Source of the DNA: Acidisarcina polymorpha
GTDB lineage: Bacteria; Acidobacteriota; Terriglobia; Terriglobales; Acidobacteriaceae
Direction: 5' to 3'
Length of the DNA: 64,000 nt
Assembly: GCF_003330725.1 (NCBI RefSeq)
Contig: NZ_CP030840.1
Span: forward strand, 4,836,001 to 4,900,000
Shown here: in pieces, positions 42,832 through 52,086 of the stretch
Layout of the letters: every line of letters begins with the position of its first letter
How positions within the stretch are numbered: the stretch's first letter is position 1
Notes under the pieces: model-generated
What the model saw: only the letters and a program-made list of their open reading frames with translations
Database searches by the model: none
What the model was told of the DNA's origin: nothing
Made by a program: the position numbers and the translations under genes

Positions 42832-45529
42832 AGATGCCAAAGCCAGTTCCCACTTCGATCGCCGATGTCTTGGATACTGCATTGGTGAGATTAGTGGCAA
42901 GCTTCGACGCATCATTGGTGAAAATTTGAGCATCCTGAGCTGCGCGCGAGACGGACACGTAGGCAAAGCGGGTATTGATGAGCTCTGGGTGGCTACGGGT
43001 GTCGATATTCACCAAAACTCGGTCGGCTGTCAGCCCTTGTGAGCTGTGTGATGTGACGGCATAGCCGTGGTCGATGTGTCGCATTTGGTTGGCGTCGAAG
43101 CTGATGGATTTACCGTTGTCCATCTTCACCGAAAGTTGATTGCCTTTGTCGATATGCTGCACCGTGCCAAGGTCTCGGTTGGCAACGCCTAACTCTTTGG
43201 AAGGCGCAGTAAAGCCCAGTCGATCGCCTACAGCGAACTCCCGCTCCAACTCGCGGTAGACGTTTACCCCATAGAGCCGTGCGGGGTTGTAGGTGACGGT
43301 GGCTCCATCTTCTTTCAGGACGGTCAGCAGGTTGTTTTTGGATTGGGTAGCGATCACCTTTGTATAGCTTTGTCGCCCGATTCCGATGTCTTGGCTGCCA
43401 CGCGGATAGTACAGAACGTCATCTACGGCGTAGCGAGCAGCCCAGGTTCTATCCGCACCGGTCATGTCCGAACGAGGGGCGAGTACGCGCATGGCATAAC
43501 CCTCTGAAGCGACTGCTCCGAGGGCTTGCAATTCGGAACGCACCGCCTGATTGATCTGACGGCGCGAGGCATTATCGGGGGAAACAACGATGGTGTTTTC
43601 CGGGCTGGCGGCGTAGCTCCGCGCAATCGCCGCGATGCGCTGTTGCGGGTCGGCAATCTCGGTAACTCGGCCCTGCTGTTCCAGGAGCGCCACCCCCTCG
43701 GCGATTTCGCCACGCGACAAATGCTCGACCGCCCTCAACAACTCAGGGGCCTCTCGTTGACGCACGATCTGGTCAAGCTGGGCCGTCTTCATTCCGGCCT
43801 TCACCAACTGCTCGAAAGGCTTGCCGGCTTCGACGCCCTGATGCTGTCGTGTATCTCCGATGAGCAACACGCGGTCGCCGGATTCCAGCTTGGTGAGGAA
43901 GTCGCGCACTTGCTTGGTGCTGGCGAGACTGGATTCATCGACCATGTACAGATGGCGGTCGGCGGTAGCCTGGCGGGCGCGAACTAGGAAGCCCTGTAAG
44001 GTATCGGCGGAGATCCCGGCCTCGCGGAGTTGGTTCGCGGCGCGGGAAGTCGGGGCGAAGCCTTCGACGACATAGCCGCGCGTTTCGGCCGCTTCGCGGA
44101 CGGATTTTAAGAGGGTCGTTTTCCCGACACCGGCCCTTCCCTCCAGCCCTTGTACAACGTCGCGCGAGGTCAAAATCTCTTCAGCAGCAGCCCGCTGTCC
44201 GGCGTTCAAATGCTGCTGCTTTTCTGTGTGGGCGACAGCGGCCTGGATAGACATGATCTGTTCGGCGCGCCCGTGTCCTTGCTGCATCTGGCGCAAAATT
44301 TCTTTCTCGGTGCGTATCGTCTCTGCCGTCGTGAACTGCCGCCCGGTCTCATGTTTTTCTCCGGGCACAAGCTGGAACTCGCCGGAGGCAATGCGCGTCT
44401 CGAAGTTAGCGCGTACTTCGGTATAGGTGACTTCGCTCATCCCGCGGCGCAAAGCGTCGCGGAAGAGGTCGCGCTCATCGGTGACGGCTTCGCGCTCGAA
44501 GCTGCGCTCGCGGGCAAAGGTGACCGCTTCGCGGGCGACTTTCTGCACGGTTTCGTGAGTGCGTTCGGCGGTGTGAATGCGCGCGCGCTCCTGGGCCTCA
44601 GCCACGACATGATCGGGCTGGTTACCGTACTCGGCGGCAAGGTGCCGATGGGCGGCAAGCACCTCGGCGGGTGTCTGCATAAGTTTTTCGCTGCGGCTGG
44701 CGTGTGCCGCGATATCCGCCGCTTCATAGCCGTGAAGGCCGTGTTTTTCCATGCGCTCACGTATCTGATCGCGGCGTGCGCTAGAGGCGTCGAGATACTC
44801 CAAGGTGTATCCCTTGATCTCAGGTGCTCCGCTTCTACCGGCTTCGATTTCATAGCCAAGATTCCGAAGTCGATACGTCAACTCTGATTGATATACGGCA
44901 GTGGCGAACTGCTGAGAATCGAAGTAGCCGTGCTCTTGGAGCGCTCGGGTTTGCCCGTTCTCGCGCTGAGTGACATTGAAGATGACAGCGTGGGTGTGGA
45001 GCTGCGGCGCGGCATAGCCGTCAACGGGACGGGCGGTGTCGTGCTCGAACTTGGCAACGACGAACTGCCCGGTGGTTTCGGCTGGGTGGTTTCCGCCAAG
45101 CCGCGCCTGGGTATAGCGTTCCAACTCCGTCAACGCGATGGTGACGGCCTCGGAGTGCGCTGTTCGTATCCGTTCATCGCCGCCTACCAGGGCGGTCAGC
45201 GACACCGACTTGGGAGGCGAAAACGTAGCATCCCAACCTGCGCGATGTTGTACGGAGTTGACGGTCTTTCCATCAGCGTTCGCGTACTCAAAGGACTGCC
45301 GGTGCATGACAAGCTGCTCGGCAGTGTACGGATGTTGCCCTTCGGATAGACGTTGAAACTCTTCCGCGCCTACCGCGCCGGACAGGCCAAACTTCTCCGC
45401 AAGTTGTCCTTGCCACTGGCCCTGCACCTGCTCTCTCTGACTCCAATAGTTCTGGTCAGGCGAGGTGAATTCGCGCTTGTGGTAGTCCTGTAATTTAGAG
45501 GCCGAAAGCGCCTTGGAGATTTGCAGCAT
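42830..45529 (-). CDS. MobF/TrwC-family conjugative relaxase-helicase
   Basis: An 899-residue relaxase that nicks oriT and unwinds DNA for transfer. The N-terminal relaxase domain (about 1-290) shows catalytic tyrosines near residues 16 and 28 (LQDYHKREF, DQNYWSQRE), a signature AGWDATFSPPKSVSLTAL and the metal-binding histidines in APQLHTHAVIFN near residue 176. The helicase part has Walker A LEGRAGVGKTTLLK at about 463, LYMVDESSLASTKQ, GDTRQHQGVEAGKPF and the late HGYAVTSHSSQGL motif. It is the last gene of the transfer operon, 3 bases after the coupling protein gene. Length is typical of the family. Confidence 0.95.
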   Translation of the reverse strand: MLQISKALSASKLQDYHKREFTSPDQNYWSQREQVQGQWQGQLAEKFGLSGAVGAEEFQRLSEGQHPYTAEQLVMHRQSFEYANADGKTVNSVQHRAGWDATFSPPKSVSLTALVGGDERIRTAHSEAVTIALTELERYTQARLGGNHPAETTGQFVVAKFEHDTARPVDGYAAPQLHTHAVIFNVTQRENGQTRALQEHGYFDSQQFATAVYQSELTYRLRNLGYEIEAGRSGAPEIKGYTLEYLDASSARRDQIRERMEKHGLHGYEAADIAAHASRSEKLMQTPAEVLAAHRHLAAEYGNQPDHVVAEAQERARIHTAERTHETVQKVAREAVTFARERSFEREAVTDERDLFRDALRRGMSEVTYTEVRANFETRIASGEFQLVPGEKHETGRQFTTAETIRTEKEILRQMQQGHGRAEQIMSIQAAVAHTEKQQHLNAGQRAAAEEILTSRDVVQGLEGRAGVGKTTLLKSVREAAETRGYVVEGFAPTSRAANQLREAGISADTLQGFLVRARQATADRHLYMVDESSLASTKQVRDFLTKLESGDRVLLIGDTRQHQGVEAGKPFEQLVKAGMKTAQLDQIVRQREAPELLRAVEHLSRGEIAEGVALLEQQGRVTEIADPQQRIAAIARSYAASPENTIVVSPDNASRRQINQAVRSELQALGAVASEGYAMRVLAPRSDMTGADRTWAARYAVDDVLYYPRGSQDIGIGRQSYTKVIATQSKNNLLTVLKEDGATVTYNPARLYGVNVYRELEREFAVGDRLGFTAPSKELGVANRDLGTVQHIDKGNQLSVKMDNGKSISFDANQMRHIDHGYAVTSHSSQGLTADRVLVNIDTRSHPELINTRFAYVSVSRAAQDAQIFTNDASKLATNLTNAVSKTSAIEVGTGFGI

Positions 45530-45532
45530 GGC

Positions 45533-47449
45533 CTAGTCTCCGAGGGAGAATCCGGCCTGTACGGATTCTGCGGCTTCTTCGATCGCATCGGTTTGGGACG
45601 GCTTCTTCGTGAGCGTCTTCGGGTCGAAGGTAAGATCGTCGTCGTCCAATGGACGCGGCACGAACGCCGGCTGGGTTGCGGGGATGTCGTGATAGGCAAA
45701 TGAGAATCTGGCCACCGTGTTTCCCAGCTTCAGGAATGCGTGCCTGTCGGGGAGCCCGGAAATTTCCGAGTCCAGTACCAAAGGCTCGACCTGGCGCTCC
45801 ACGCTGAAGTTGTTGCCAGCCCGCAGGCCGGTGGAGTGCGTCTCCCGCAGCCGCTCAATCTCGACCTTGCCGATGGCGTTCGACACCCATTCGGCAGCCT
45901 TGGGCTCCGTGATTTTCAGGAATATCTTGGTCGCTGGCTGCGACAGCATCACCTCGGCCAGATGCCCGTAGATCATCTCAAGCTGGGCCTTACCTTGAAA
46001 GCCAAGGATCAGGGGGTTCTTTGCCTTTCTGTTCTCGGTGATCGCAGTGTGCAGCTGCGGGAGACGCTGCAAACTGGCCAACTCGTCCAGCACGAACCAG
46101 ACCGGATGCTGGCTCTCTTTGGGCTCGTTCAGGAGACGAAGCACAAGCAGGTCGATCCATAGACTATGCAGGGGACGGAGCGCCTCCCGCTCGCTCGGTT
46201 TGGACGTAATGAATATCCATCCCTTGCGATGCTCCGACCATTCGGTCGCGGTCCAATGGCTTGTTGCTTTCTCTTTCCGTGGGAGCATTCGCAAGCTGTC
46301 GGCGATTAGGCCAAGGGAAGCCAGGACGCCGTTGCGCTGCTGCTGCGCACCCTTCGCAATCATCATGGCCATCTCGGTATTCTGCACCCGCCGGTCGATT
46401 TCTTCGGGGTTCGCCATCCACTCCACCAACTCCTGCGGCGTTGGGCCAAAGGTCAGAAGATGTGCGAAGATTTTCTGCGGTGTCTCGGTGAAAAACTCGC
46501 CTTTCTTGTCCGTGGTCGGTTGATATAGCGACGCGGCTATGGCCCTGGCTTCGGCGCGGCGGCGCAGCTCTTCGGATGGTCCCCAGTAGGGGCAGCGCGC
46601 GTCGAGCGGATTCAAAATAATGTCGCCACGGTCGGCATCGTAAAACCGCTGCACGAACTCGCAAGCCGGGTCATAGACGATGGCAGAATGGCCGCGTTCC
46701 TTGATCTGTGCGAGAAGCTGCATGACCAGCCGGGACTTTCCCGCGCCGGTATCGCCCATGATTTCGATGTGCTGCCCTTCGGCGCGTAGGGGGATGCGCA
46801 TGAGCTCTTTGGACTCGGTAGTTTTGAACCCGATGCCATCGCCCTTGACGACCTTATTGAAGCCGTTTGGAGAGACCAGGACGGGGCCTTTTAGCAGTCG
46901 TCCATACTTCATCTCTTTGAGCCGTCGAACGTCTTTGCGGACGGCGAATGGGAGTTGGAGAAGAAAGACGGCAAGCCCTGACCACAGCGGTATGCCGAAG
47001 ATGCCTAAGACAGAAGCACCGTCATAAACGAAGCGGCGAAGGTAGTCATGAAGAGGGCGGTTCATGTAGGCAACCTTCGGTCCCCGATAGAGAAAAACGA
47101 CGCCGGAGGCATGGGCCGCTGGGGAGAGCGCCAAGGGTATCGGCTTGCCGATTAGCTGCGGCGTAGAACCTGGTTGCACATCGGCTTCCGCGACAGGCCG
47201 GGTGTGGCGCTGGCGGTCTGCCACCGTAACAAGCTGGTACTCGCTGCGCTGGCGCATGGTGCCAACGAAACCCGTTTCGGCATAGCAGGAGAGGTAATAG
47301 CGTTGCAGCGGAGTCATGACAAAAGCGAGGTGGAGGTAAACGCAGACGACGGTCACCATGAGCGCAACAAACACGGCTCCGAAGCTGTAGACGGGATAGT
47401 GCGGCGGACGAACGATGGTTTCTTTGCGGCCCCATTGTGTGTTGGTCAT
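45533..47449 (-). CDS. Type IV coupling protein (TraD/TrwB/VirD4-like)
   Basis: A 638-residue inner-membrane ATPase that connects the relaxosome to the secretion channel. Two membrane segments lie in the first 180 residues (VFVALMVTVVCVYLHLAFVM; FGIPLWSGLAVFLLQLPF). Walker A is MGDTGAGKSRLVMQLL at about 232 and Walker B WFVLDELASLQRLPQL at about 435; LGFQGKAQLEMIYG follows. The TrwB-like pattern fits its pairing with a TrwC-type relaxase. Its start overlaps the MobC-type gene by ATGA. Confidence 0.94.
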   Translation of the reverse strand: MTNTQWGRKETIVRPPHYPVYSFGAVFVALMVTVVCVYLHLAFVMTPLQRYYLSCYAETGFVGTMRQRSEYQLVTVADRQRHTRPVAEADVQPGSTPQLIGKPIPLALSPAAHASGVVFLYRGPKVAYMNRPLHDYLRRFVYDGASVLGIFGIPLWSGLAVFLLQLPFAVRKDVRRLKEMKYGRLLKGPVLVSPNGFNKVVKGDGIGFKTTESKELMRIPLRAEGQHIEIMGDTGAGKSRLVMQLLAQIKERGHSAIVYDPACEFVQRFYDADRGDIILNPLDARCPYWGPSEELRRRAEARAIAASLYQPTTDKKGEFFTETPQKIFAHLLTFGPTPQELVEWMANPEEIDRRVQNTEMAMMIAKGAQQQRNGVLASLGLIADSLRMLPRKEKATSHWTATEWSEHRKGWIFITSKPSEREALRPLHSLWIDLLVLRLLNEPKESQHPVWFVLDELASLQRLPQLHTAITENRKAKNPLILGFQGKAQLEMIYGHLAEVMLSQPATKIFLKITEPKAAEWVSNAIGKVEIERLRETHSTGLRAGNNFSVERQVEPLVLDSEISGLPDRHAFLKLGNTVARFSFAYHDIPATQPAFVPRPLDDDDLTFDPKTLTKKPSQTDAIEEAAESVQAGFSLGD

Positions 47450-47838
47450 GGCTGTTCTGTTGTCCCTTCCGCATAGCTGGCGAGCATGTCTGCAGCCGCT
47501 TTGCGCTTATTGGTTTTCACGTACCGGAGCATTTCTTTGAACTGCTCCGGCGTCATCTTTTCGCCGCGCAGCAACGGCTCAAGGGTGTTGATGAGCAGGA
47601 GACGTAAGGCTTGCACTTCGGCAAACAACGCCGCCCCATCGCCGTGTTGCTGTGCGTTCGCGGCATCCAACAAAACCTCCCGCGCCCATTCGCGGAGGTT
47701 CTTTCCGCAGCTTGCGGCAACCCGCAATAATGCTCGTTCTTCAGTGCGGGTAAACCGCGTGGCAATGCTCTGGGTGCGGGTTTCCCGTCCCTTGAGCCGC
47801 TGCAGGCGGCCTTCGATTTCAGAGGTCTGTGAAAGCAT
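47446..47838 (-). CDS. Relaxosome accessory protein (MobC/TrwA-like)
   Basis: A 130-residue basic protein. The core RTQSIATRFTRTEERALLR and KNLREWAREVLLDAA matches the MobC/ribbon-helix-helix accessory proteins that bind oriT and help the relaxase open it. The remaining C-terminal helices include MTPEQFKEMLRYVKTNKRK. It lies directly downstream of the inverted repeats at 47852-48008, its likely binding region, and is coupled to the coupling-protein gene. Confidence 0.8.
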   Translation of the reverse strand: MLSQTSEIEGRLQRLKGRETRTQSIATRFTRTEERALLRVAASCGKNLREWAREVLLDAANAQQHGDGAALFAEVQALRLLLINTLEPLLRGEKMTPEQFKEMLRYVKTNKRKAAADMLASYAEGTTEQP

Positions 47839-47851
47839 CGCTGACCCTTCT

Positions 47852-48008
47852 GAGGCCAGCTTCGGGTGCGGTTCCCAATGGAACCGCCCGAATTTGGCCT
47901 CGGCGGCAAGCCGGCTGTTTTCTGCACGTTTCCCGTTGGAACCAAATTGGTTCCCAACGCAACCCTTTCAGGGATGGATTGTCAACATTCTTCCGGTGCG
48001 CAGCACCG
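47852..48008. other. oriT: Nested inverted repeats: candidate origin of transfer (oriT)
   Basis: The 200-base gap between two transfer genes holds three inverted repeats. The first (47852-47901) pairs GAGGCCA, TTCGG and GCGGTTCC with GGAACCGC, CCGAA and TGGCCTC around a CAAT loop: 20 paired bases with two 2-base internal loops. The second (47934-47959) pairs GGAACCAA with TTGGTTCC around one A and extends to CGTT/AACG across a bulge. The third (47994-48008) is CGGTGC-GCA-GCACCG. GGTTCC/GGAACC recurs four times. Position next to MobC-like, coupling and relaxase genes is as expected for oriT. The nic site is not identified. Confidence 0.7.
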
Positions 48009-48039
48009 TAGTGCCTTTGCCCCGGAATGAAATGGAGGA

Positions 48040-48354
48040 TCAAGCGCCTTTCGCCTGGGTTACGGGAGCTGCAACCGGTGCTGGAAGAGACTTCTGAGCG
48101 ACCGGCTCACATGCCTCGGCAGCGGGAACCTTCCTGATCCGCAACGTCGCAGCGACCTTCCGGGCTTCCGGGGTCTTGAGGAAGTCCTGGAAATCACGGT
48201 CTTTGCTGAAGACATAGGCAAGAGCTTGCTCGACAACATCGTCAGCGCAGGCGCGGATGAAGGCGGCGTACTGATCGACCTGAGTAGCGGTTGTGTCAGT
48301 GAGCCGGATGGATGCGCTGATCTGACGGGTTTGGACGACTTCAAGCAGTGGCAT
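48040..48354 (-). CDS. Small protein of the transfer region, unknown function
   Basis: A 104-residue protein starting at the ATG 48354 after AAAGGAG. The N-terminal half (LLEVVQTRQISASIRLTDTT) has beta-helix character like a ribbon-helix-helix or small DNA-binding protein, followed by ATQVDQYAAFIRACADDVVE and a Pro/Ala-rich tail. It lies between the primase gene (overlapping it by 14 bases) and the oriT candidate. A role in replication or in oriT binding is plausible but not shown. Confidence 0.6.
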   Translation of the reverse strand: MPLLEVVQTRQISASIRLTDTTATQVDQYAAFIRACADDVVEQALAYVFSKDRDFQDFLKTPEARKVAATLRIRKVPAAEACEPVAQKSLPAPVAAPVTQAKGA

Positions 48355-49330
48355 TATCGTTCTCCTTTGGGTGATGAGTTGAAGCAAACTTGGAGCGCGC
48401 AATCATTCGCTGCGCTGTGGTCGCGATCTCCCGCGCTCTGGAGGCACAAAGCGAGGCCGGCAACTCGGCAGAATGGCGATCTTCCAGGACGGCGATTACG
48501 TCTTCGATTGCCGCGCCTTCCATCAGCAAAAAACGAGCGGATGCGACGTCGATAGTGCGCTGGGCGTAGTAGAGAGGATTGGGTTTATCCGAGCGGCGGG
48601 AAGCGAGCATGAGCGTTAGCTTGCCGACATCCTCACCGAGCGAGAGCTCGCGCACTGCCCATGCCCAATCCTGTTCGGAGTGTGTGTTCTTCCCTATCGG
48701 GGACATCCGCTCAGAACCACAAAGCGGGCGCACGGAATTCAGCAACGTATCGTCCAGTCCAAAGTCTGCGGGACCGTAGACGGAGTCACTGGGATAATCG
48801 ACAGTGACAAGGTGAGCAGGATCGTACTTGCGATTCTGGAATCCCGGCAAACGGAGAACGCGGTTGCGGTCGGTGCAAGCGGAGTCACCGCCGAAGGCGA
48901 TAACAAGCAACTTCATCATGTTTTCCTGTTGGTCGAAGTCGAATCCCTCGACCCTCCATAGAACTTGATACTTGTCCGGCGATGTGGAGAGGATGACGGT
49001 CGGAACCGGCACGGCCGCCGACTCCATGAGCGCGGTGACTCTGGTGTCGCCGTCTAAGTCGATGTCGAGGTACAGATGACGAACTACTGCGATGCAATCC
49101 TTCGTCCTCTTGCGGCTCCCGGTGCGAAGCGGATTGGCAGCGACATAGACGTTCGCGCCATTGTGGTTCTCGTAACGCAGCCATGCGAGATAACGCGGTG
49201 CGATGGCCTGCTCCAAGGTCACGATGCGTTGCGTCGTCGATGCTGGGTTCTCTCTGCGGAGCAGGAGAGCAATCGTCTCTCCCGGGAGGAAGCATCGGGT
49301 CAGGAATTCGTGTGCGGTCTGCGTGTTCAT
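48341..49330 (-). CDS. RepB-type DNA primase-like protein
   Basis: A 329-residue protein with the RepB-primase/AEP layout found on plasmids: RHLYLDIDLDGDTRV carries the catalytic acidic residues, followed by STSPDKYQVLWRVEGFD and TDRNRVLRLPGFQNRK. These match primases of RSF1010 RepB-primase type and DNA-primase domains on other mobile elements. It probably primes synthesis on transferred single strands or initiates element replication. No separate replication initiator was recognised. It follows SSB in the same orientation with a 69-base gap. Confidence 0.8.
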   Translation of the reverse strand: MNTQTAHEFLTRCFLPGETIALLLRRENPASTTQRIVTLEQAIAPRYLAWLRYENHNGANVYVAANPLRTGSRKRTKDCIAVVRHLYLDIDLDGDTRVTALMESAAVPVPTVILSTSPDKYQVLWRVEGFDFDQQENMMKLLVIAFGGDSACTDRNRVLRLPGFQNRKYDPAHLVTVDYPSDSVYGPADFGLDDTLLNSVRPLCGSERMSPIGKNTHSEQDWAWAVRELSLGEDVGKLTLMLASRRSDKPNPLYYAQRTIDVASARFLLMEGAAIEDVIAVLEDRHSAELPASLCASRAREIATTAQRMIARSKFASTHHPKENDNATA

Positions 49331-49399
49331 GGCGGGTGTCTCACAGGGGTGGAAGCCCGGCGTTTACCGGGCTCCCGAGTTGATGGAAGAAAAAGCGGC

Positions 49400-49795
49400 T
49401 TATGCGGCCGCTTCCTCCGGGTTGTGGTCTGCTGCTTCCTGATCCTCCGGGCTGGCCTTCTCCGCCCGGTCCAGCTTGAGAATCGAGTTCACCCGAATCT
49501 CCCAGATGGTCTTCTTCTGGGCTGGCTTCTTGCCGACCTTCTTGGCCTCGTACTCCCGGCTGCGCAGCTCGCCTTCCACCTGCAGATGAGCGCCCTTCTT
49601 CAACGTGCCGGCGAACTCACTGAGCTTGCTGAAGACAACGCAACGGTGCCACTCGGTGTGCGAGATGTACTGGCCGTCCTTCTTGTAGGAGCTCTTGGTT
49701 GCCAGCGAGAGGGTTGTGAAGCTGCGGTTGTCGTTGGTGCGAACTTCTGCGTCGTTGCCGAGGAAGCCGATGAGGGTGACTTTGTTCGAGTACAT
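49400..49795 (-). CDS. ssb: Single-stranded DNA-binding protein
   Basis: A 131-residue SSB with the OB-fold core: MYSNKVTLIGFLGNDAEVRT, FTTLSLATKSSYK, TEWHRCVVFSKLSEFAG and LKKGAHLQVEGELRSREYE. The ATG at 49795 follows GGAG; an earlier in-frame start would add 15 unconserved residues. The C-terminus is acidic (EDQEAADHNPEEAAA) but lacks the usual DDIPF-like tip used to recruit partner proteins. Plasmid SSBs cover transferred strands. It precedes the primase gene. Confidence 0.92.
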   Translation of the reverse strand: MYSNKVTLIGFLGNDAEVRTNDNRSFTTLSLATKSSYKKDGQYISHTEWHRCVVFSKLSEFAGTLKKGAHLQVEGELRSREYEAKKVGKKPAQKKTIWEIRVNSILKLDRAEKASPEDQEAADHNPEEAAA

Positions 49796-49799
49796 GGTG

Positions 49800-50314
49800 T
49801 GTCTCCGTTTTGTTGAATTTCCCGATCTTGCTCGGGTCACTAATAAGCGAAGTGGGCCCGGCTCCCAAGTGCCAAGGAGTGCTTTCTTGGCGGGGCCCGG
49901 AAGAAGTTTGTGCGGCGCATTTGCCGCGCGTTTACAAACTTGTTCTGGGAGGAACCGAGACCCTGAAAGGGTGGCGAAGCCAAAGCAGAACGACGCCGAG
50001 CCGCAGGGCGCCGGTTAAGCCCCGAAGCAGTGACCGTGCAAAAGGCGGGATACGAGACGGCAGACTCCCACTGGACCGAAGTCACTCTCTCGCTTCTCGG
50101 CTGCGGAAGCTCGCCCAAAACGCTGCGAACTTCGCTGGCTAGAGCGCCTGGAAAGGACGGCCTTTCGCCATTGCCGTTGCGGTCTTCGCGGCTCAGGGAC
50201 GGCGCGCTGAAGGCGTTTAGAGACAGGTTGGGCTTTGCCGCCGGGATGGGAGCATAAGGGTGCATCGGTAGGACCTCGGGTACGGGTTGGGTTCTCTAGC
50301 GTTTGGACTGGCGG
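49800..50314. other. Noncoding 515-base region inside the transfer operon
   Basis: No gene is supported on either strand. The left part has a compound inverted repeat: GTTTGT-GCGGC (49906-49916) pairs with GCCGC (49923-49927) and ACAAAC (49934-49939). GGGCCCGG occurs twice, near 49853 and 49893. The region is GC-rich with many short repeats and could be an origin of replication, a structured RNA, or the leader of the SSB-primase-Mob unit. Its length stands out in an otherwise compact operon. Confidence 0.5.
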
Positions 50315-51283
50315 TCAGGCTGCGGAGGCGCGGTAGACCTCCTCGGTCTGGAAGGTCTGGTCTGCATGGCTGTAGCCGGTGACTGTAATCAACTCGCGCA
50401 CGCGACGCCGGCCTGTATGGTCGCGCTCACAATAGAGCACGAAGTCGATTGCTTCTGCCGTCTCAGACCGCATGAAGGCGTGGTTGAGATTCGGCCTGGC
50501 ACTGAGAGCGAGATTGGAGAGACGATTGAGGGCGTCCCATGCTGACTTTGCATGGATCGTAGAGAGGGTTCCGCCGTGGCCCGTGTTCATCGCCTGGAGC
50601 AGGTCGTAGCCGCATTCGTTGCGAATTTCTCCCATGATGATGCGATCTGGACGATGCCGGAGAGCCGCTGCCAATAGCTCGCTTGGCGTGATGGCAACTT
50701 GCCCCGGAATCTCCTCCACTGCCTCCCAACGAACAGCGTTCTTATGGGCGACCTTCAACTCTGCCGGTTGCTCGATAATGAGCAGCCGTTCGGTCTCCGG
50801 GATATGGTCAAGGAATGCCTTCATCAAGGTCGTCTTGCCCGAACCCGTTCCGCCGCTGATGATGCCATTCTTTTTCTTGCCGATCAGCTCCACCACCGTG
50901 TTCCGGACTTGCTGGGGCATACTACCTGATTCGATCAGCTCATCGGACGTATACCAGCGGTTGAACTTGCGAATGGTTAGCGTTGGCCCATTGATGGACG
51001 ATGGCGCACCCACAACGGCGACACGAGAGCCGTCCGGCAGACGGGTATTCAAGATCGGATTCTGGGCCGTCAAGTCCTGGCCCAGAATTCGTGCCACACG
51101 CTCAATAGCCGCCTGTAGCCGGTCGTTCGTGTACGGCTCGGACAGCGGAATGTGCTGCACGACGCCATCGCGGTCCGCATACACGCCGGTAGTGCCGTTA
51201 ATCATCAGGTCCGAGATGGAAGGATCGAGCAATAGCTCGCGCAGTTCTTCGGGAAAGAACGGCAGAATGAGGTGGTAGCTCAT
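50315..51283 (-). CDS. VirB11/TrbB-family secretion ATPase
   Basis: A 322-residue hexameric cytoplasmic ATPase of the type IV secretion system. Motifs in order: Walker A ISGGTGSGKTTLMKA near 145, Asp box LLIIEQPAELKV, Walker B DRIIMGEIRNECG and His box NTGHGGTLSTIHA. The N-terminal domain has the TrbB-type SDLMINGTTGVYADRDG. It powers pilus assembly and DNA transfer with VirB4. Its start overlaps the VirB8 gene end. Confidence 0.95.
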   Translation of the reverse strand: MSYHLILPFFPEELRELLLDPSISDLMINGTTGVYADRDGVVQHIPLSEPYTNDRLQAAIERVARILGQDLTAQNPILNTRLPDGSRVAVVGAPSSINGPTLTIRKFNRWYTSDELIESGSMPQQVRNTVVELIGKKKNGIISGGTGSGKTTLMKAFLDHIPETERLLIIEQPAELKVAHKNAVRWEAVEEIPGQVAITPSELLAAALRHRPDRIIMGEIRNECGYDLLQAMNTGHGGTLSTIHAKSAWDALNRLSNLALSARPNLNHAFMRSETAEAIDFVLYCERDHTGRRRVRELITVTGYSHADQTFQTEEVYRASAA

Positions 51284-52086
51284 CGCGCTCCCTCCGTGAC
51301 TGGCGGCGTCGCTATAGCTGGCGGGGCAGCGTTGACTCCGACTGCAATGGGATCGACTGACATCCGGTTTTCGTGGAACTCCGTAATGGTCAATCCGAGC
51401 GGGTTGATCGTCTCGAATTGTGGGAATATCCGTGCCTGATCGCTCACCTGCCTGGGGTTCAGATAGTAGGTGACGCTGAGCAGCCAGTGTTCTGTTCTTG
51501 GCTCTCGCGAGTTCCGCTGCGAGTAGAGCTTGTCGATGGTGACAAGTGCCGTTCCTCGGGCGATCGTGGTGCCTTGGACTGTCTCCTCGGACATGGTTGT
51601 GATTGTGACGTTCTTGACCTCGACATCGCTCTGCTCAACCTGTCCTCCGACCACCTGTGAGACAAAGTGATTCTGGTTGTCCGCCGTCATCAACTGCGAT
51701 GCCAAGCTCGCGGACAGAAAGTAATAATTGAGCGGGTACTTCTTCCCGATTGTGTCCCGGTTGAGCGTATAGCGATAGTTCGCCCAATCCGTCAGATACG
51801 TTCGCACTTCGCCCTCGCGGGGGCTGTAGTTGAGGTCGGTATAGGCGATGGCCTGGGCGCGTCCCATCTCGTCGATGCGGATGTAGCGGTTTGCAATGGG
51901 ACGGTGTGCGAGAGAGAAGATCAAGCCCATTGCTCCAAGCAGCAGGACTGACTCAGTTCCGATGACGAATCGGCTAAGTTTCCGCTCGGCATAATGTGAG
52001 GCATACACCTCGTTGCCGATCTGGTCGGTGAGGAGGACTTGCTCCGGGGTAAGCCGGGCTTCAATGGGTAGAGTGGCGCTGGACAT
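51280..52086 (-). CDS. VirB8/TrbF-like inner-membrane protein
   Basis: A 268-residue bitopic protein with a short cytoplasmic head, a membrane helix (FVIGTESVLLLGAMGLIFSL, about residues 40-60) and a periplasmic NTF2-like domain of VirB8 type (IRIDEMGRAQAIAYTDLNYS; YTLNRDTIGKKYPLNYYF; SVTYYLNPRQVSDQARIFP). VirB8 nucleates assembly of the type IV channel. The ATG at 52086 is preferred; an upstream frame start would overlap the small membrane protein gene more deeply. Confidence 0.85.
   Translation of the reverse strand: MSSATLPIEARLTPEQVLLTDQIGNEVYASHYAERKLSRFVIGTESVLLLGAMGLIFSLAHRPIANRYIRIDEMGRAQAIAYTDLNYSPREGEVRTYLTDWANYRYTLNRDTIGKKYPLNYYFLSASLASQLMTADNQNHFVSQVVGGQVEQSDVEVKNVTITTMSEETVQGTTIARGTALVTIDKLYSQRNSREPRTEHWLLSVTYYLNPRQVSDQARIFPQFETINPLGLTITEFHENRMSVDPIAVGVNAAPPAIATPPVTEGAR

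Noticed and set aside
43526-44887. Long plus-strand frames opposite the relaxase
   Set aside because: Shadows of the GC-rich relaxase gene; motifs are all on the minus strand.
12020-47903. Shared 14-mer GAATTTGGCCTCGG at about 12020 and within the oriT candidate
   Set aside because: A 14-base match is expected by chance several times in a window this size, and flanks do not match.
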